Part shown: positions 46,001 through 54,761 of the stretch, in pieces
How the letters are laid out: each line of letters starts with the position of its first letter
How positions within the stretch are numbered: the first letter of the stretch is position 1
Source: Chryseobacterium indologenes
GTDB lineage: Bacteria; Bacteroidota; Bacteroidia; Flavobacteriales; Weeksellaceae
Length of the DNA stretch: 64,000 bases
Direction: 5' to 3'
NCBI GenBank assembly: GCA_016025055.1
Contig: CP065590.1
Location: 2,914,001-2,978,000, forward strand
Notes under the pieces: model-generated
What the model saw: the letters and a program-made list of their open reading frames with translations, nothing else
Database searches by the model: none
Told to the model about the DNA's origin: nothing
Made by a program: the position numbers and the translations under genes

Positions 46001-46060
46001 AAACGGGCCTTAGCCCGCTTACTAAAAATTAAAATTCAAAATTGGCTTTAGCCAAAACTT
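46001..46060. repeat. Double-palindrome intergenic repeat, copy B
   Basis: ACGGGCCTTAGCCCGCTT followed by TTGGCTTTAGCCAAAAC, cores 38 bases apart. It lies in the convergent spacer between the sigma-factor gene and the next gene. Confidence 0.75.
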
Positions 46061-46078
46061 AAATCTTCCGGCTTTTAT

Positions 46079-46717
46079 TTACAGATAAACCTTTTCCTTC
46101 GTTTTTGGAAGTGTAAACTCTATATGTTCCTTCTGTCTTCTGTTTTGCAAGTTGAGTTTTATTCCTTTTTTGATGTACGTTTCCTGGGTAGATTTACCGT
46201 ACTCTTCCGTATTTGCAACCTCTTTTTTGAAATTAAGCTGTCCTGTTGACAAGTTGAAATCTACTTCTGTGGAGTATTCTTCAGGTTTTCCGTACTCCGA
46301 AAAATACCCGATTAACTCAAATTGTCCGTTCTGAAAACGATATTTGTCGGTATGTCCCCATCTCCATGTGCTACCACCTGCCTGAGTAATCATTAAAATG
46401 CCTTTTTCAATAGTAGTATTCTGGTAAGGATCTCCCATCATACCACCGGCATTGCTTTCCAGGATCGCATGTCTTGATTTTTCAAGCACCGTCCATTTGC
46501 CTTTAACCTTTTTCAGAATCTGGATTTCACGGATATTACCGGATTCATCTTCACTTTCATCTTTTGTATTGTAAATAATTACTTTTTCAGGAATTTGATC
46601 CCCATCAAGGTCACCTTCTACAGTTTCAATAATGGTAGATCCGGCAGGTTGAAATTCTTTTTGGGCGAAGCATAATGCACTTCCAGTAACGGATAAAGCG
46701 AAAAGTATCTTTTTCAT
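46079..46717 (-). CDS. Secreted protein with VCBS/FG-GAP-like segment
   Basis: From the ATG at 46717 the protein has 212 residues, a signal peptide (cleavage after C-F-A-Q) and GDLDGDQIPEKVIIYN near residue 36, which recalls calcium-binding repeats of beta-propeller proteins. A KGKWTVLEKS segment and an ITQAGGSTWRWGHTDKYRFQ block follow. It is probably periplasmic or surface-associated. The family cannot be named. A longer in-frame start at 46774 would bury the signal peptide. The gene is read on the minus strand just after repeat copy B. Confidence 0.6.
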   Translation of the reverse strand: MKKILFALSVTGSALCFAQKEFQPAGSTIIETVEGDLDGDQIPEKVIIYNTKDESEDESGNIREIQILKKVKGKWTVLEKSRHAILESNAGGMMGDPYQNTTIEKGILMITQAGGSTWRWGHTDKYRFQNGQFELIGYFSEYGKPEEYSTEVDFNLSTGQLNFKKEVANTEEYGKSTQETYIKKGIKLNLQNRRQKEHIEFTLPKTKEKVYL

Positions 46718-46808
46718 GGATAAAATTTTGTGGGCGAAATTTACAACGAAATTTTGAATTATTATTTCCATCAATATTTCCGGTAGATGGTTTCCATTAA
46801 AAAATCCT

Positions 46809-46816
46809 TAACTTTG
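46809..46816 (+). promoter_or_regulatory. -7 box of lipA
   Basis: TAACTTTG, a perfect match, 16 bases before the ATG at 46833. The -33 region is weak. Confidence 0.5.
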
Positions 46817-46832
46817 AACTTCAATTTTAGAA

Positions 46833-47699
46833 ATGGAAAATTCAGTTCAAGACACTACCGTTCAAAAACCAAAGTGGATCCGAGTAAAACTTCCTACCGG
46901 AAAAAACTACCGGGAGCTAAGAACTTTGGTTGATAAATATAAATTAAACACAATTTGCCAAAGCGGAAGCTGCCCAAACATGGGAGAATGTTGGGGAGAA
47001 GGTACAGCCACTTTCATGATTTTGGGAAATATCTGTACGAGAAGCTGCGGATTTTGTGGAGTGAAAACAGGAAAACCCCTGGATGTAAACTGGGACGAAC
47101 CTGAAAAAGTAGCACGTTCGATCAAATTAATGAAGATCAAACACGCAGTGCTTACCTCTGTAGACCGTGATGACCTGAAAGATATGGGATCTATCCTGTG
47201 GGGAGAAACCGTCAATGCTGTGAGAAGAATTTCTCCGGGAACAACCATGGAAACACTGATTCCGGATTTCCAGGGAATTACAAAACACCTTGACCGACTG
47301 GTAGAAGTTGCCCCTGAAGTAATCTCTCACAACATGGAAACCGTAAAACGTCTGACAAGAGAAGTGAGAATCCAGGCTAAATACGAAAGAAGCCTTGAGG
47401 TTTTAAGATACTTAAAAGAAGCAGGACAAAGAAGAACCAAAACAGGTGTCATGCTTGGTTTGGGAGAAACAAGAGATGAGGTTTTCCAGACGATTGAGGA
47501 TATCAGAAACGCCAATGTAGACGTTATTACCTTAGGACAATATCTTCAGCCGACTAAAAAACACCTTCCGGTGAAGAAATTTATCACGCCTGAAGAATTC
47601 GATGAGTTCGGAGATTTTGCAAGAAGTTTAGGATTCAGGCATGTTGAAAGTTCTCCTCTTGTAAGAAGTTCTTACCATGCAGAAAAACATATTCACTAA
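46833..47699 (+). CDS. lipA: Lipoyl synthase
   Basis: Radical SAM enzyme inserting two sulfurs into octanoyl groups to make lipoyl cofactor for 2-oxoacid dehydrogenases. Auxiliary cluster cysteines are [12 protein letters not shown] near residues 42-53 (C-x5-C-x5-C). The radical SAM triad is CTRSCGFC near 68-75 (C-x3-C-x2-C). [22 protein letters not shown] and [12 protein letters not shown] are family signatures, and the conserved R-S-S-Y ending is present. 288 residues, intact. lipB is not in the window. Confidence 0.97.
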   Translation: MENSVQDTTVQKPKWIRVKLPTGKNYRELRTLVDKYKLNTICQSGSCPNMGECWGEGTATFMILGNICTRSCGFCGVKTGKPLDVNWDEPEKVARSIKLMKIKHAVLTSVDRDDLKDMGSILWGETVNAVRRISPGTTMETLIPDFQGITKHLDRLVEVAPEVISHNMETVKRLTREVRIQAKYERSLEVLRYLKEAGQRRTKTGVMLGLGETRDEVFQTIEDIRNANVDVITLGQYLQPTKKHLPVKKFITPEEFDEFGDFARSLGFRHVESSPLVRSSYHAEKHIH

Positions 47700-47706
47700 A
47701 AATAAT

Positions 47707-47736
47707 AAAACCGCTCAACAATGAGTGGTTTTTTTA
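47707..47736 (+). terminator. lipA terminator
   Basis: AAACCGCTCA pairs with TGAGTGGTTT around ACAA, followed by a T-run. Confidence 0.85.
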
Positions 47737-47745
47737 TTGATCATA

Positions 47746-47806
47746 GGAGCGGGCTTTAGCCCGCTTTAAAAATGTAAAAAATTCATCCGGCTTTAGCCGA
47801 AACCTA
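47746..47806. repeat. Double-palindrome intergenic repeat, copy C
   Basis: GAGCGGGCTTTAGCCCGCTT followed by CCGGCTTTAGCCGAAAC, cores 37 bases apart. The best-preserved copy. It lies in the convergent spacer between lipA and the AraC-type gene. Confidence 0.78.
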
Positions 47807-47840
47807 TTATTTCATCTAAAAATCAATTGTAATTTGTGGA

Positions 47841-48746
47841 TTAAAATTCTTTATGGCATGATGATTCCCGTGTGATCACCCCAATTCTTCCATTGATTTC
47901 AATCGCTTTGAAATGTTTCTTTTTAAACTCCGAAGGCGTTTCACCGGTATGCTGCTTGAATAATTTGTTGAAATAGGAAAGGCTTTCAAAACCCACCTGA
48001 AAACAAACTTCCGTTATAGAATAATCTTTCAGCAAAAACACTTTGGCCTGATTGATCCTGTAATTATTGACAAAATCTGTAAACGTCATATTCGTCTGCT
48101 TTTTGAAATAACGGCAGAAGGCTGGCGTGCTCAGGCTCACAATTTGGGCAATCTCATTTACATTGGGCTTTTTATCATGATTTTCATGAATATAATCGTA
48201 GATCGTTCCCATTCTTATTTTATCATTCAAAAACCATTTGATCCTTGTATCTTCTTTGTTGAGTTCCTGTACTTCACTTGAATCAGCGAGGATTTGCAGT
48301 ATCTCAATCAGTTCCATCAGTGATTCGAAAGAGCTTTTATCCCGCATCCGTTGAAGTTTCTCAACCACAATTCTTTTGGTTTCACCCGAAAATGACAGCG
48401 CCAGATATGATCTTTCCAAAAGATTTTTAATATTCTCAAACTCCGGAACAGGGAGAATAACATCGTGAAGGAAATTTTCCCTCATTTGCAATACCAGCTG
48501 ATTACACTCTGTCTGGATTCCATAATCGAAATTAAGATGAGGTACATTGGCACCGATCAGCAGCAGATCACTATCCGTAAATCCTGAAATATTTTTTCCG
48601 ACATGCCGGATTCCGTTTACGGCTTCTACATATACCAACTCTATCTCAGGATGGTAATGCCAGAAAAAACAGTTCTTAAAACTGGGTGAAAAAAGCTTGA
48701 ATGATTTTCCTTTTTCAAACTCAATAACTTCTTTCTGGATTTTCAT
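47841..48746 (-). CDS. AraC family transcriptional regulator
   Basis: A 301-residue regulator. The N-terminal part looks like a cupin-type ligand-binding domain (FFWHYHPEIELVYVEAVNGI near residue 27). The C-terminal AraC double helix-turn-helix spans about 190-285 (SLSTPAFCRYFKKQTNMTF, then ITEVCFQVGFESLSYFNKLF). It is divergent from an MFS exporter gene 147 bases away, the usual arrangement for a local regulator and its target. The ligand is unknown. Confidence 0.88.
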   Translation of the reverse strand: MKIQKEVIEFEKGKSFKLFSPSFKNCFFWHYHPEIELVYVEAVNGIRHVGKNISGFTDSDLLLIGANVPHLNFDYGIQTECNQLVLQMRENFLHDVILPVPEFENIKNLLERSYLALSFSGETKRIVVEKLQRMRDKSSFESLMELIEILQILADSSEVQELNKEDTRIKWFLNDKIRMGTIYDYIHENHDKKPNVNEIAQIVSLSTPAFCRYFKKQTNMTFTDFVNNYRINQAKVFLLKDYSITEVCFQVGFESLSYFNKLFKQHTGETPSEFKKKHFKAIEINGRIGVITRESSCHKEF

Positions 48747-48893
48747 TTTGTTCTGTTTTGATTGTTTGTGGATTTAAATTTACATAAAAAGGTTAATGTG
48801 GAGCAAATTTTTATCATTTTAAAAGAAGTGAAATTCAATCTTTCTTTCGAATTTTGCACTTTCAAATAATGATTCAGAAAAAAGAACATACTC

Positions 48894-50093
48894 ATGAAGA
48901 TTGATAAAAGAATTATACCGCTGGCAATTGGCGGTTTAGGGATAGGAACAACGGAATTTACCGTGATGGGATTGTTGCCGGATATGGCAAAAACGTTACA
49001 GATTTCGATTCCGCAGGCAGGACACTTAATTTCTGCTTATGCCATGGGAGTTGTTATAGGGGCTCCTCTTCTGATAGGATATTCTGTAAAATTTCCACCT
49101 AAAAAGGTTTTGATGGCTTTCATGGTGCTTTTCACTTTATTTAACGGACTTTCTGCCGTAGCACCAGATTATACGTCAATGCTGATCATAAGATTTATGT
49201 CGGGACTTCCTCATGGAGCATTTTTTGGAGTCGGAACTGTGGTGGCGTCGAAGATGGCAGGAAAAGGGAAGGAGGCATTCTATATTTCCATGATGTTTAC
49301 AGGGCTTACAGTGGCCAATCTGGCCATGGTACCTTTGGTAACTTATATCGGACATATCTACCATTGGAGATGGTATTTTGCTATTGTAGCGGTAATCGGG
49401 CTTTTTGCTTTATTATTTCTAAAATTATGGTTACCTAATATGGAAGCCAATCAGAATACCCACTTCCTGGAAGAATTGAAATTCCTGAAAAATAAGCAAT
49501 CATGGTTGGTGCTGGGAATTACAGCAATAGGATTTGGAGGGCTGTTTACCTGGTTAAGCTATATTACTCCTTTGATGACGGGTATCTCCGGTGTGCAAAG
49601 TGATCAGATGGCTTATGTGATGGTTCTTGCCGGTGCCGGAATGGTGGTCGGAAATCTCGTGGGAGGACTTGTTTCAGACAAGCTTGGCCCTGAAAAAACT
49701 TGTGCTCTGTTGATTTTCCTGATGATGATTTCATTGACCGGAGTGTTTTTCCTCTCTGAACATCAGAATATTGCTTTTGTACTGACCTTTATGTGTGGCG
49801 CGTTATCCATGTCTATTGCAGCACCGATCAATATTATGATGATGAAAGCAGCCCCGAAAAGTGAAATGATGGCCGCCGCTTTTATGCAGGCAGGTTTTAA
49901 CATTGCCAATGCCCTGGGAGCTTTTCTTGGTGGAATTCCATTGGAATACGGATTACCCTTCAACTATCCTTCGCTGGTAGGAGTAGGAATGACATTTATC
50001 GGGTTGGCAATAAGTGTACGATATATGTATGTGTACGGTAATCATTCTGGCGAAGAAGAAACTGTAGCAGAATGTGTGTCTTGCGATAAATAA
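48894..50093 (+). CDS. MFS efflux transporter (AraJ/YdhP-like)
   Basis: A 399-residue major-facilitator protein with about 12 hydrophobic segments. The start FTVMGLLPDMAKTLQISIPQ and GHLISAYAMGVVIGAPLL are typical of the drug/sugar-efflux group related to AraJ and YdhP. The cytoplasmic loop SDKLGPEKT near residue 261 and a cluster of methionines in the seventh to tenth helices are seen. Substrate unknown. The divergent AraC-type gene probably controls it. The C-terminus carries a short cysteine-containing tail (ECVSCDK). Confidence 0.88.
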   Translation: MKIDKRIIPLAIGGLGIGTTEFTVMGLLPDMAKTLQISIPQAGHLISAYAMGVVIGAPLLIGYSVKFPPKKVLMAFMVLFTLFNGLSAVAPDYTSMLIIRFMSGLPHGAFFGVGTVVASKMAGKGKEAFYISMMFTGLTVANLAMVPLVTYIGHIYHWRWYFAIVAVIGLFALLFLKLWLPNMEANQNTHFLEELKFLKNKQSWLVLGITAIGFGGLFTWLSYITPLMTGISGVQSDQMAYVMVLAGAGMVVGNLVGGLVSDKLGPEKTCALLIFLMMISLTGVFFLSEHQNIAFVLTFMCGALSMSIAAPINIMMMKAAPKSEMMAAAFMQAGFNIANALGAFLGGIPLEYGLPFNYPSLVGVGMTFIGLAISVRYMYVYGNHSGEEETVAECVSCDK

Positions 50094-50131
50094 ACAGAAA
50101 GTTTTGATCAGAAAGATAAGAAACTGAATGC

Positions 50132-50166
50132 AAAAGCAGCTGATTCACTATGAACCAGCTGCTTTT
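50132..50166. terminator. Bidirectional terminator
   Basis: AAAAGCAGCTG pairs with CAGCTGCTTTT around a 13-base loop, with a T-rich tail. It serves the MFS gene and the convergent STAS gene. Confidence 0.8.
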
Positions 50167-50184
50167 CTTTTGTATAAAATAATG

Positions 50185-50565
50185 TTATGCCTCTACTTCA
50201 TCTCCATTTTTGCACCAGTAGAGCGCATTGTATAAGTTTTCTTTTGGGAAAGATTTAAACTCTCCCGGCATTACAACGCTGAAAATGTCTGTGAAATTCT
50301 GTACGCCTTCTTTATCCGTTACAATTGCCGTACGATTCCATTTGGTAAGATTCGTTAATCCCAGTAAAACATCTTCAAGCCATGCCCCCATGGTAAACTT
50401 ATCCAGATCGGTATCCAAATACAATAAGTAATTCAGTTCGCCAAATTGATCTACTTTCTCTTTGACACGCGGAATTACCAATTTTTCAAAATCTTCTTTC
50501 GTCACTTCTCCCGTTGCATTGAATGCTGCAACATTCTCCGGAGCTTCTGGAATAATTGTTATCAT
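50185..50565 (-). CDS. STAS/SpoIIAA-like protein
   Basis: A 126-residue soluble protein matching the STAS-SEC14-like (SpoIIAA-like) group: MITIIPEAPENVAAFNATGE at the start, VKEKVDQFGELNYLLYLDTD near residue 34, and a helix-rich end. Family members bind lipids or act as anti-anti-sigma-like switches, but no partner is nearby, so the role here is unknown. The ATG at 50565 is preferred to a TTG two codons upstream. It stands alone and is divergent from the FAD oxidoreductase gene. Confidence 0.75.
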   Translation of the reverse strand: MITIIPEAPENVAAFNATGEVTKEDFEKLVIPRVKEKVDQFGELNYLLYLDTDLDKFTMGAWLEDVLLGLTNLTKWNRTAIVTDKEGVQNFTDIFSVVMPGEFKSFPKENLYNALYWCKNGDEVEA

Positions 50566-50680
50566 AGTCAATATTTTATGGTGGTTTAGTTATAGGTGCC
50601 AACAATAATTACACCAATGAACGCTCGTGTGGTAGTTAAAATATTCACAAATATTCCTATTTTAGTTCAAAATATTAATT

Positions 50681-51886
50681 ATGGATTTGAAATCGAATGA
50701 ACCTTTCTGGCTTTTAAAAAATGGATTAATCGCCTCATACCCGTCTCTAAAATCCGATGAGGAATGCGATGTCCTCATTATTGGTGGCGGAATCACCGGA
50801 AGCCTGATTGCCCATCAAATGATTAAAGATGGATACCATACGATTTTAATTGACCGACGCGAACTTTGCAACGGAAGTACGTCTGCCACCACTTCAATGT
50901 TACAATACGAAATAGATGTTCCTCTTTTTGAACTGATTGAGAAAATCGGTAAAAAAGGAGCCATTGAAAGTTATAAAGCATGTTCTGATGCAATTGACCG
51001 GGTAGAGAAACTGGCAGGGCTCATTAAGTCTGATGCCGGATTTAAACGGAAGAAGTCATTGTATTTCGCTTCCAAAAAGAAAGATACAGAATGGCTTCAA
51101 AGAGAATATCAGGCAAGAAAGGACGCGGGATTTGATGTGAAATGGCTCAAGAGTGAACAGGTTTTAAAGCAATTCGGATTTGAAAATACCTACGGCGGAA
51201 TCCTATCCAAACAAGGAGCGAGCATCGATGCTTTCCGATTTGCTCATGAATTGTTCAGACACAATGTAAAGAAAGGTTTGAGAATCTTTGATAAAACCGA
51301 GATGGTGAAAGTACAATATCACAAAGGTTTTAATCTCGTTTCAACGGATAAAGGATATCAGATTAAAACAAAAAAAATCATCTATTGTATCGGCTATGAA
51401 AGTAAAAATCTGATCAAAGAAAACTTTGTGGATTTGAAAAGCACCTATGCTGTAGTTTCTGAAATCGACAATGATAAATTTAAAAATATCAGCAATACAT
51501 TGGTCTGGAATACTGATGATCCCTACATTTATATGCGAACCACAGATGATGGCAGGCTTCTTATCGGCGGAGGTGACGAAGATTTTTATGATGCTGAAAA
51601 ACGGGATTCCCTACTAGAGAAAAAGGAAAAGGAAATTATAAAATCACTTAAAAAAATAAAACCTGACTATCATTTCTACCCTGATTTTGTCTGGGCCGGA
51701 ACTTTCGGAGAGACAAAAGACGGGTTACCCTACATCGGTGAACATGAAAAATTTAAAAATTCATATTTCGTCCTTGGCTTTGGCGGAAACGGGATTACCT
51801 TTTCAGCAACAGGAATGGAAATGACTTCTCTGTTTATGAAAAATAAGAAACATCTGTTATCAAAGTATTTTAAATTCGGAAGATAG
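50681..51886 (+). CDS. FAD-dependent amine/amino-acid oxidoreductase
   Basis: A DAO-family flavoprotein of 401 residues. The FAD loop is LIIGGGITGSLIAHQM near residues 29-44, the second flavin segment is ILIDRRELCNGSTSATTSML, and the C-terminal site has WAGTFGETKDGLPYIGE and FGGNGITFSATGMEM. Such enzymes oxidise amino acids, sarcosine or glycerol-3-phosphate. Cytoplasmic, no signal peptide. Substrate cannot be told. No obvious operon partner. Confidence 0.88.
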   Translation: MDLKSNEPFWLLKNGLIASYPSLKSDEECDVLIIGGGITGSLIAHQMIKDGYHTILIDRRELCNGSTSATTSMLQYEIDVPLFELIEKIGKKGAIESYKACSDAIDRVEKLAGLIKSDAGFKRKKSLYFASKKKDTEWLQREYQARKDAGFDVKWLKSEQVLKQFGFENTYGGILSKQGASIDAFRFAHELFRHNVKKGLRIFDKTEMVKVQYHKGFNLVSTDKGYQIKTKKIIYCIGYESKNLIKENFVDLKSTYAVVSEIDNDKFKNISNTLVWNTDDPYIYMRTTDDGRLLIGGGDEDFYDAEKRDSLLEKKEKEIIKSLKKIKPDYHFYPDFVWAGTFGETKDGLPYIGEHEKFKNSYFVLGFGGNGITFSATGMEMTSLFMKNKKHLLSKYFKFGR

Positions 51887-51976
51887 CAGAAACAGTCGTT
51901 GTATGCCTTCGCTTAGAAAGAATCAATTTCATTGATCAACTCTTTGTTTCTTAAAATATAAAGCATATTAAAAAGT

Positions 51977-52011
51977 AAAAGGTGGCTTCAAAAACTGAGG
52001 CCACCTTTTTT
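51977..52011. terminator. Bidirectional terminator
   Basis: AAAAGGTGGC pairs with GCCACCTTTT around a 13-base loop, ending the FAD oxidoreductase gene and the convergent DUF4139 gene. Confidence 0.85.
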
Positions 52012-52015
52012 AGCA

Positions 52016-53620
52016 TTATCTGTTATAATATTGTATCTGCATGTCTTTCGGATATTTTACTTCATAGGAGAAGTTGATTTTATCCGATCCTCCGGAACCG
52101 ATATTCTTATTCCACAGGATGCTTCCTGTTTTCTCATCGAGATTTCCACCACCGGAATCAATGGCTTTTACCTGGATTTTGGAATTTTCACTGATCGGAA
52201 GCTGATCAAGAATTTCCAACTCAATATTTTCTTTGGTATTATTTCTAATGTTGATCTGATACGATTCATTTTCCCATTTATTAGAATTCATCGCTTTTTG
52301 AGAAGTTTTATCTTCGAGCTTGATTCTCTTAACGGTAATTCTTTCATCCACACCAAGCGAAATCGGGAACTCATCTTTTACGTAATTGTTTGTCATGGTT
52401 GTTTTTCCGATATAATTATCTTCAAAATAAATATTTGCTTCTCCGTTGATCAGGTTAAGGTTCTGCCAGTTTTTTACAAAAGCCATGAGAAACACATGAT
52501 TATTAATCTTAGGAACCGTGTGATATTTATAAGTAGCATCAATTTGTCTTTTATCGAGAATAACATACTGCTCTTTTTCCTGGCTCAGAATCGTTTGGTT
52601 ATAATTCAGTTCATACATCACGTTCATCTGATTGTCAGAAACAGAAGCAACCGGGATTTGGCTTGGTTTTACAGCGATGTCTTCTCTCATCTGGTATGCA
52701 TTCACTGCAGCAGTTTCTTTTTTAAGCCTGTAGCTTGAAGCTATTTCGACCTGTGGACTGTAAGGTGTATATTCCGCGACATATAAAGGTGATAGTATAG
52801 GACGATCCTGATTATACGATGGTCTGTATGTGGAAACAAAAAGTTTCACATTCTTCCAGTCCTGTCCGGTTTTTTGGTAGATTTTTCCTTTGTACACCAT
52901 TTCAAGAGGTTTTTTTACAGATTGTGCCCGGAGGTCATATGACGGAACCCAGCCGGCATCAGAAACAATATAGCTTACCCCAAGATTCAGATTGGTATCA
53001 TTATCAGCCAGGATTTCCAGTAAAAGTTCCTTTCTGTTGGTGTTTTTGTGGGTTTGTTCTTCAGCAGATTGTTGATCAATCTTTGCGATGCCTTCATCCA
53101 AAGTTGTTTTTTGTTCATTTAACAGGAAAACCTGATTATCGATTTCAAGCATTCGTTTTCTGTAGAACTCTGTAAGCTTGATGAGTTGTTCCTGTGGAGT
53201 AGATTTATCGTTTGTCGAAATTTTTAGATTATCATTGATGATAGTTTGCTCCCCGGTCAGGTTTTTAATCTGAATATTCAGCAGACTGGCCTGTCGCTGA
53301 AGTTTTTTCCTTTCCTCATCCAGTTTCTTTTCAGCACCGGATAATTCATCTGTTTTTAAAAAATTACTTTGTGGAGTAATGGAAAGAAGGGTCGTATTTT
53401 TTTCAAGATTGATTTTGTAGGTATTCTCATCCAGATTGTTGGGTAGATTGACAATTCTCACCATATTTCGTCCTTTTTGAAGGCTGACACTGGTACTGCC
53501 ATATACTTTTGCTCCCTGAAGGAATACAGTGGCCTGCTTCACTTCAATTTCCTGTTTGATTTCCTGGGCCGTGATCAGTGAAACCGAAAATGTGATCAGT
53601 ATTAAAAGATAGCGTTTCAT
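52016..53620 (-). CDS. Mucoidy inhibitor MuiA-like DUF4139 protein
   Basis: A 534-residue exported protein: signal peptide (cleavage after L-I-T-A-Q), an N-terminal segment KQATVFLQGAKVYGSTSVSL typical of DUF4140, a long coiled coil (about 85-190) and the DUF4139 beta-rich domain from about 205 (LGVSYIVSDAGWVPSYDLRA) to the end. MuiA-like proteins affect mucoid exopolysaccharide in other bacteria, mechanism unknown. Its promoter has a direct-repeat operator also found before the SIMPL and LytS-type kinase genes. Confidence 0.85.
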   Translation of the reverse strand: MKRYLLILITFSVSLITAQEIKQEIEVKQATVFLQGAKVYGSTSVSLQKGRNMVRIVNLPNNLDENTYKINLEKNTTLLSITPQSNFLKTDELSGAEKKLDEERKKLQRQASLLNIQIKNLTGEQTIINDNLKISTNDKSTPQEQLIKLTEFYRKRMLEIDNQVFLLNEQKTTLDEGIAKIDQQSAEEQTHKNTNRKELLLEILADNDTNLNLGVSYIVSDAGWVPSYDLRAQSVKKPLEMVYKGKIYQKTGQDWKNVKLFVSTYRPSYNQDRPILSPLYVAEYTPYSPQVEIASSYRLKKETAAVNAYQMREDIAVKPSQIPVASVSDNQMNVMYELNYNQTILSQEKEQYVILDKRQIDATYKYHTVPKINNHVFLMAFVKNWQNLNLINGEANIYFEDNYIGKTTMTNNYVKDEFPISLGVDERITVKRIKLEDKTSQKAMNSNKWENESYQINIRNNTKENIELEILDQLPISENSKIQVKAIDSGGGNLDEKTGSILWNKNIGSGGSDKINFSYEVKYPKDMQIQYYNR

Positions 53621-53679
53621 CGTTTATTATTTTAAATTATACTGTAAAATTATCCCTAAACAAGTCTGAAAACTCGGGA

Positions 53680-53709
53680 ACTTGGTGAAACTGTACTTTG
53701 ACTTGGTGA
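53680..53709 (-). promoter_or_regulatory. Direct-repeat operator upstream of the DUF4139 gene
   Basis: ACTTGGTGA occurs twice (53680-53688 and 53701-53709), 21 bases start to start, 60 bases from the DUF4139 start. On the minus strand it is TCACCAAGT. TAATTTTA, a -7-like box, lies 27 bases downstream. Confidence 0.65.
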
Positions 53710-53763
53710 GTTTTAGAACAACATATTATCTACAAATACACGAACGATAAAAATCTATTATAA

Positions 53764-53808
53764 TCTATGTGTCTATGTGGTAAAATATAAACCACATAGG
53801 CACATAGA
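53764..53808. repeat. 18-bp near-perfect inverted repeat
   Basis: The left arm TCTATGTGTCTATGTGGT and the right arm ACCACATAGGCACATAGA pair over 18 bases with one G-T pair, around a 9-base loop. The left arm itself repeats CTATGTG. It lies between the DUF4139 and SIMPL genes and has no T-tail. Confidence 0.7.
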
Positions 53809-53872
53809 CAATCAGAATAACTTAAAATACACTGATTGGTTAAAGCTAATTGTACTGTCGTTGCTAAATAAT

Positions 53873-53903
53873 AAAAAGCTGCCACACAATGTGACAGCCT
53901 TTG
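53873..53903 (-). terminator. Terminator of the SIMPL gene
   Basis: On the minus strand AAAGGCTGTCAC pairs with GTGTGGCAGCTTT and is followed by T. It starts close after the stop codon at 53917. Confidence 0.75.
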
Positions 53904-53916
53904 CTAAGTTTCTATT

Positions 53917-54591
53917 TTAAAGGATTTCGTATCTCGTTTTGATGCTGTATTTAAGCTTGATATTTTCGATATTGTCAAACGAATAATCTAGCGGAGCATC
54001 TGCCATTTCCATTTGCACATTGGCCATTCTGCCTTTGTAAGCGAAAGGGATGATAATATCGCTGGTATAATCTTCTATTTCTACAATTTCAAGAGCACTT
54101 CCCGTTTTTTTACCCATGCTTTCCAACAGGTAGTCTGCCTTTTCTTTGGCGGCTTTCAAAGCATTGATTTTGACTGCTTTTCTAAAGTCTGCAATTTTTG
54201 TGCTTTTTACCTCAGCAATATTCAGGCTGCTTACCCATTTCTGGTTAAGGTCTTCAAAGATCTTACTGATGTTTGCCTTTTTACCAATCTTAAACTGATA
54301 GTTTTTACTGAATTTCGCCGTTTTGGAGTAGATATTTTGATACATAGATTTAAACTTGATATCTTCATTCTTCACTCCGGCACTTTTTAAGGTCTCAAAT
54401 AATTTCTTTTCATTATCTGCCAGATCATTTTTATTATCTGCCTTTATTCCGATGCTGAATATGATTTCATCAGGTTCTACTTCCATTTCGGCAACGCCTG
54501 TTACTTCAATGCCATTTTTCTTTACTTCCTGTGCGCTTGCAAAGCTTCCCAAAGTTAAGATTCCGATCAATAAAAAATGTTTCAATTTCAT
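53917..54591 (-). CDS. SIMPL (DUF541) domain periplasmic protein
   Basis: A 224-residue exported protein with a signal peptide cleaved after F-A-S-A-Q. IEVTGVAEMEVEPDEIIFSI near residues 28-47 is the standard start of the SIMPL domain. The remainder fits: LADNEKKLFETLKSAGV, then a KADYLLESMGKKTGSALEIVE helix-turn. SIMPL proteins are periplasmic or outer-membrane proteins with poorly known roles in stress or signalling. It shares a direct-repeat operator with the DUF4139 gene. Confidence 0.88.
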   Translation of the reverse strand: MKLKHFLLIGILTLGSFASAQEVKKNGIEVTGVAEMEVEPDEIIFSIGIKADNKNDLADNEKKLFETLKSAGVKNEDIKFKSMYQNIYSKTAKFSKNYQFKIGKKANISKIFEDLNQKWVSSLNIAEVKSTKIADFRKAVKINALKAAKEKADYLLESMGKKTGSALEIVEIEDYTSDIIIPFAYKGRMANVQMEMADAPLDYSFDNIENIKLKYSIKTRYEIL

Positions 54592-54658
54592 AATTTCTTG
54601 TTTTTAAATTTTAAATTCTGAAGTAAAATTAGTCAGTTCTGAAACCAAAAACCGGGAG

Positions 54659-54688
54659 ACTTGGTGAAACTGACTTTTCACTTGGTGA
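54659..54688 (-). promoter_or_regulatory. Direct-repeat operator upstream of the SIMPL gene
   Basis: ACTTGGTGA at 54659-54667 and 54680-54688, again 21 bases apart. A TAATTTTA box lies exactly 27 bases from the nearer repeat on the minus strand, the same layout as at the DUF4139 gene. Confidence 0.68.
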
Positions 54689-54761
54689 ATGACTACGAAA
54701 AAAGCAACCTGTAGAAGATTGCTTTAAAAAATGGAATATGGAATGTAAAATGAATCGTTAT

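Noticed and set aside
46741..46800. Inverted CCATC/GATGG in the spacer before lipA as a regulatory hairpin
   Set aside because: The stem is only five bases and has no supporting context.
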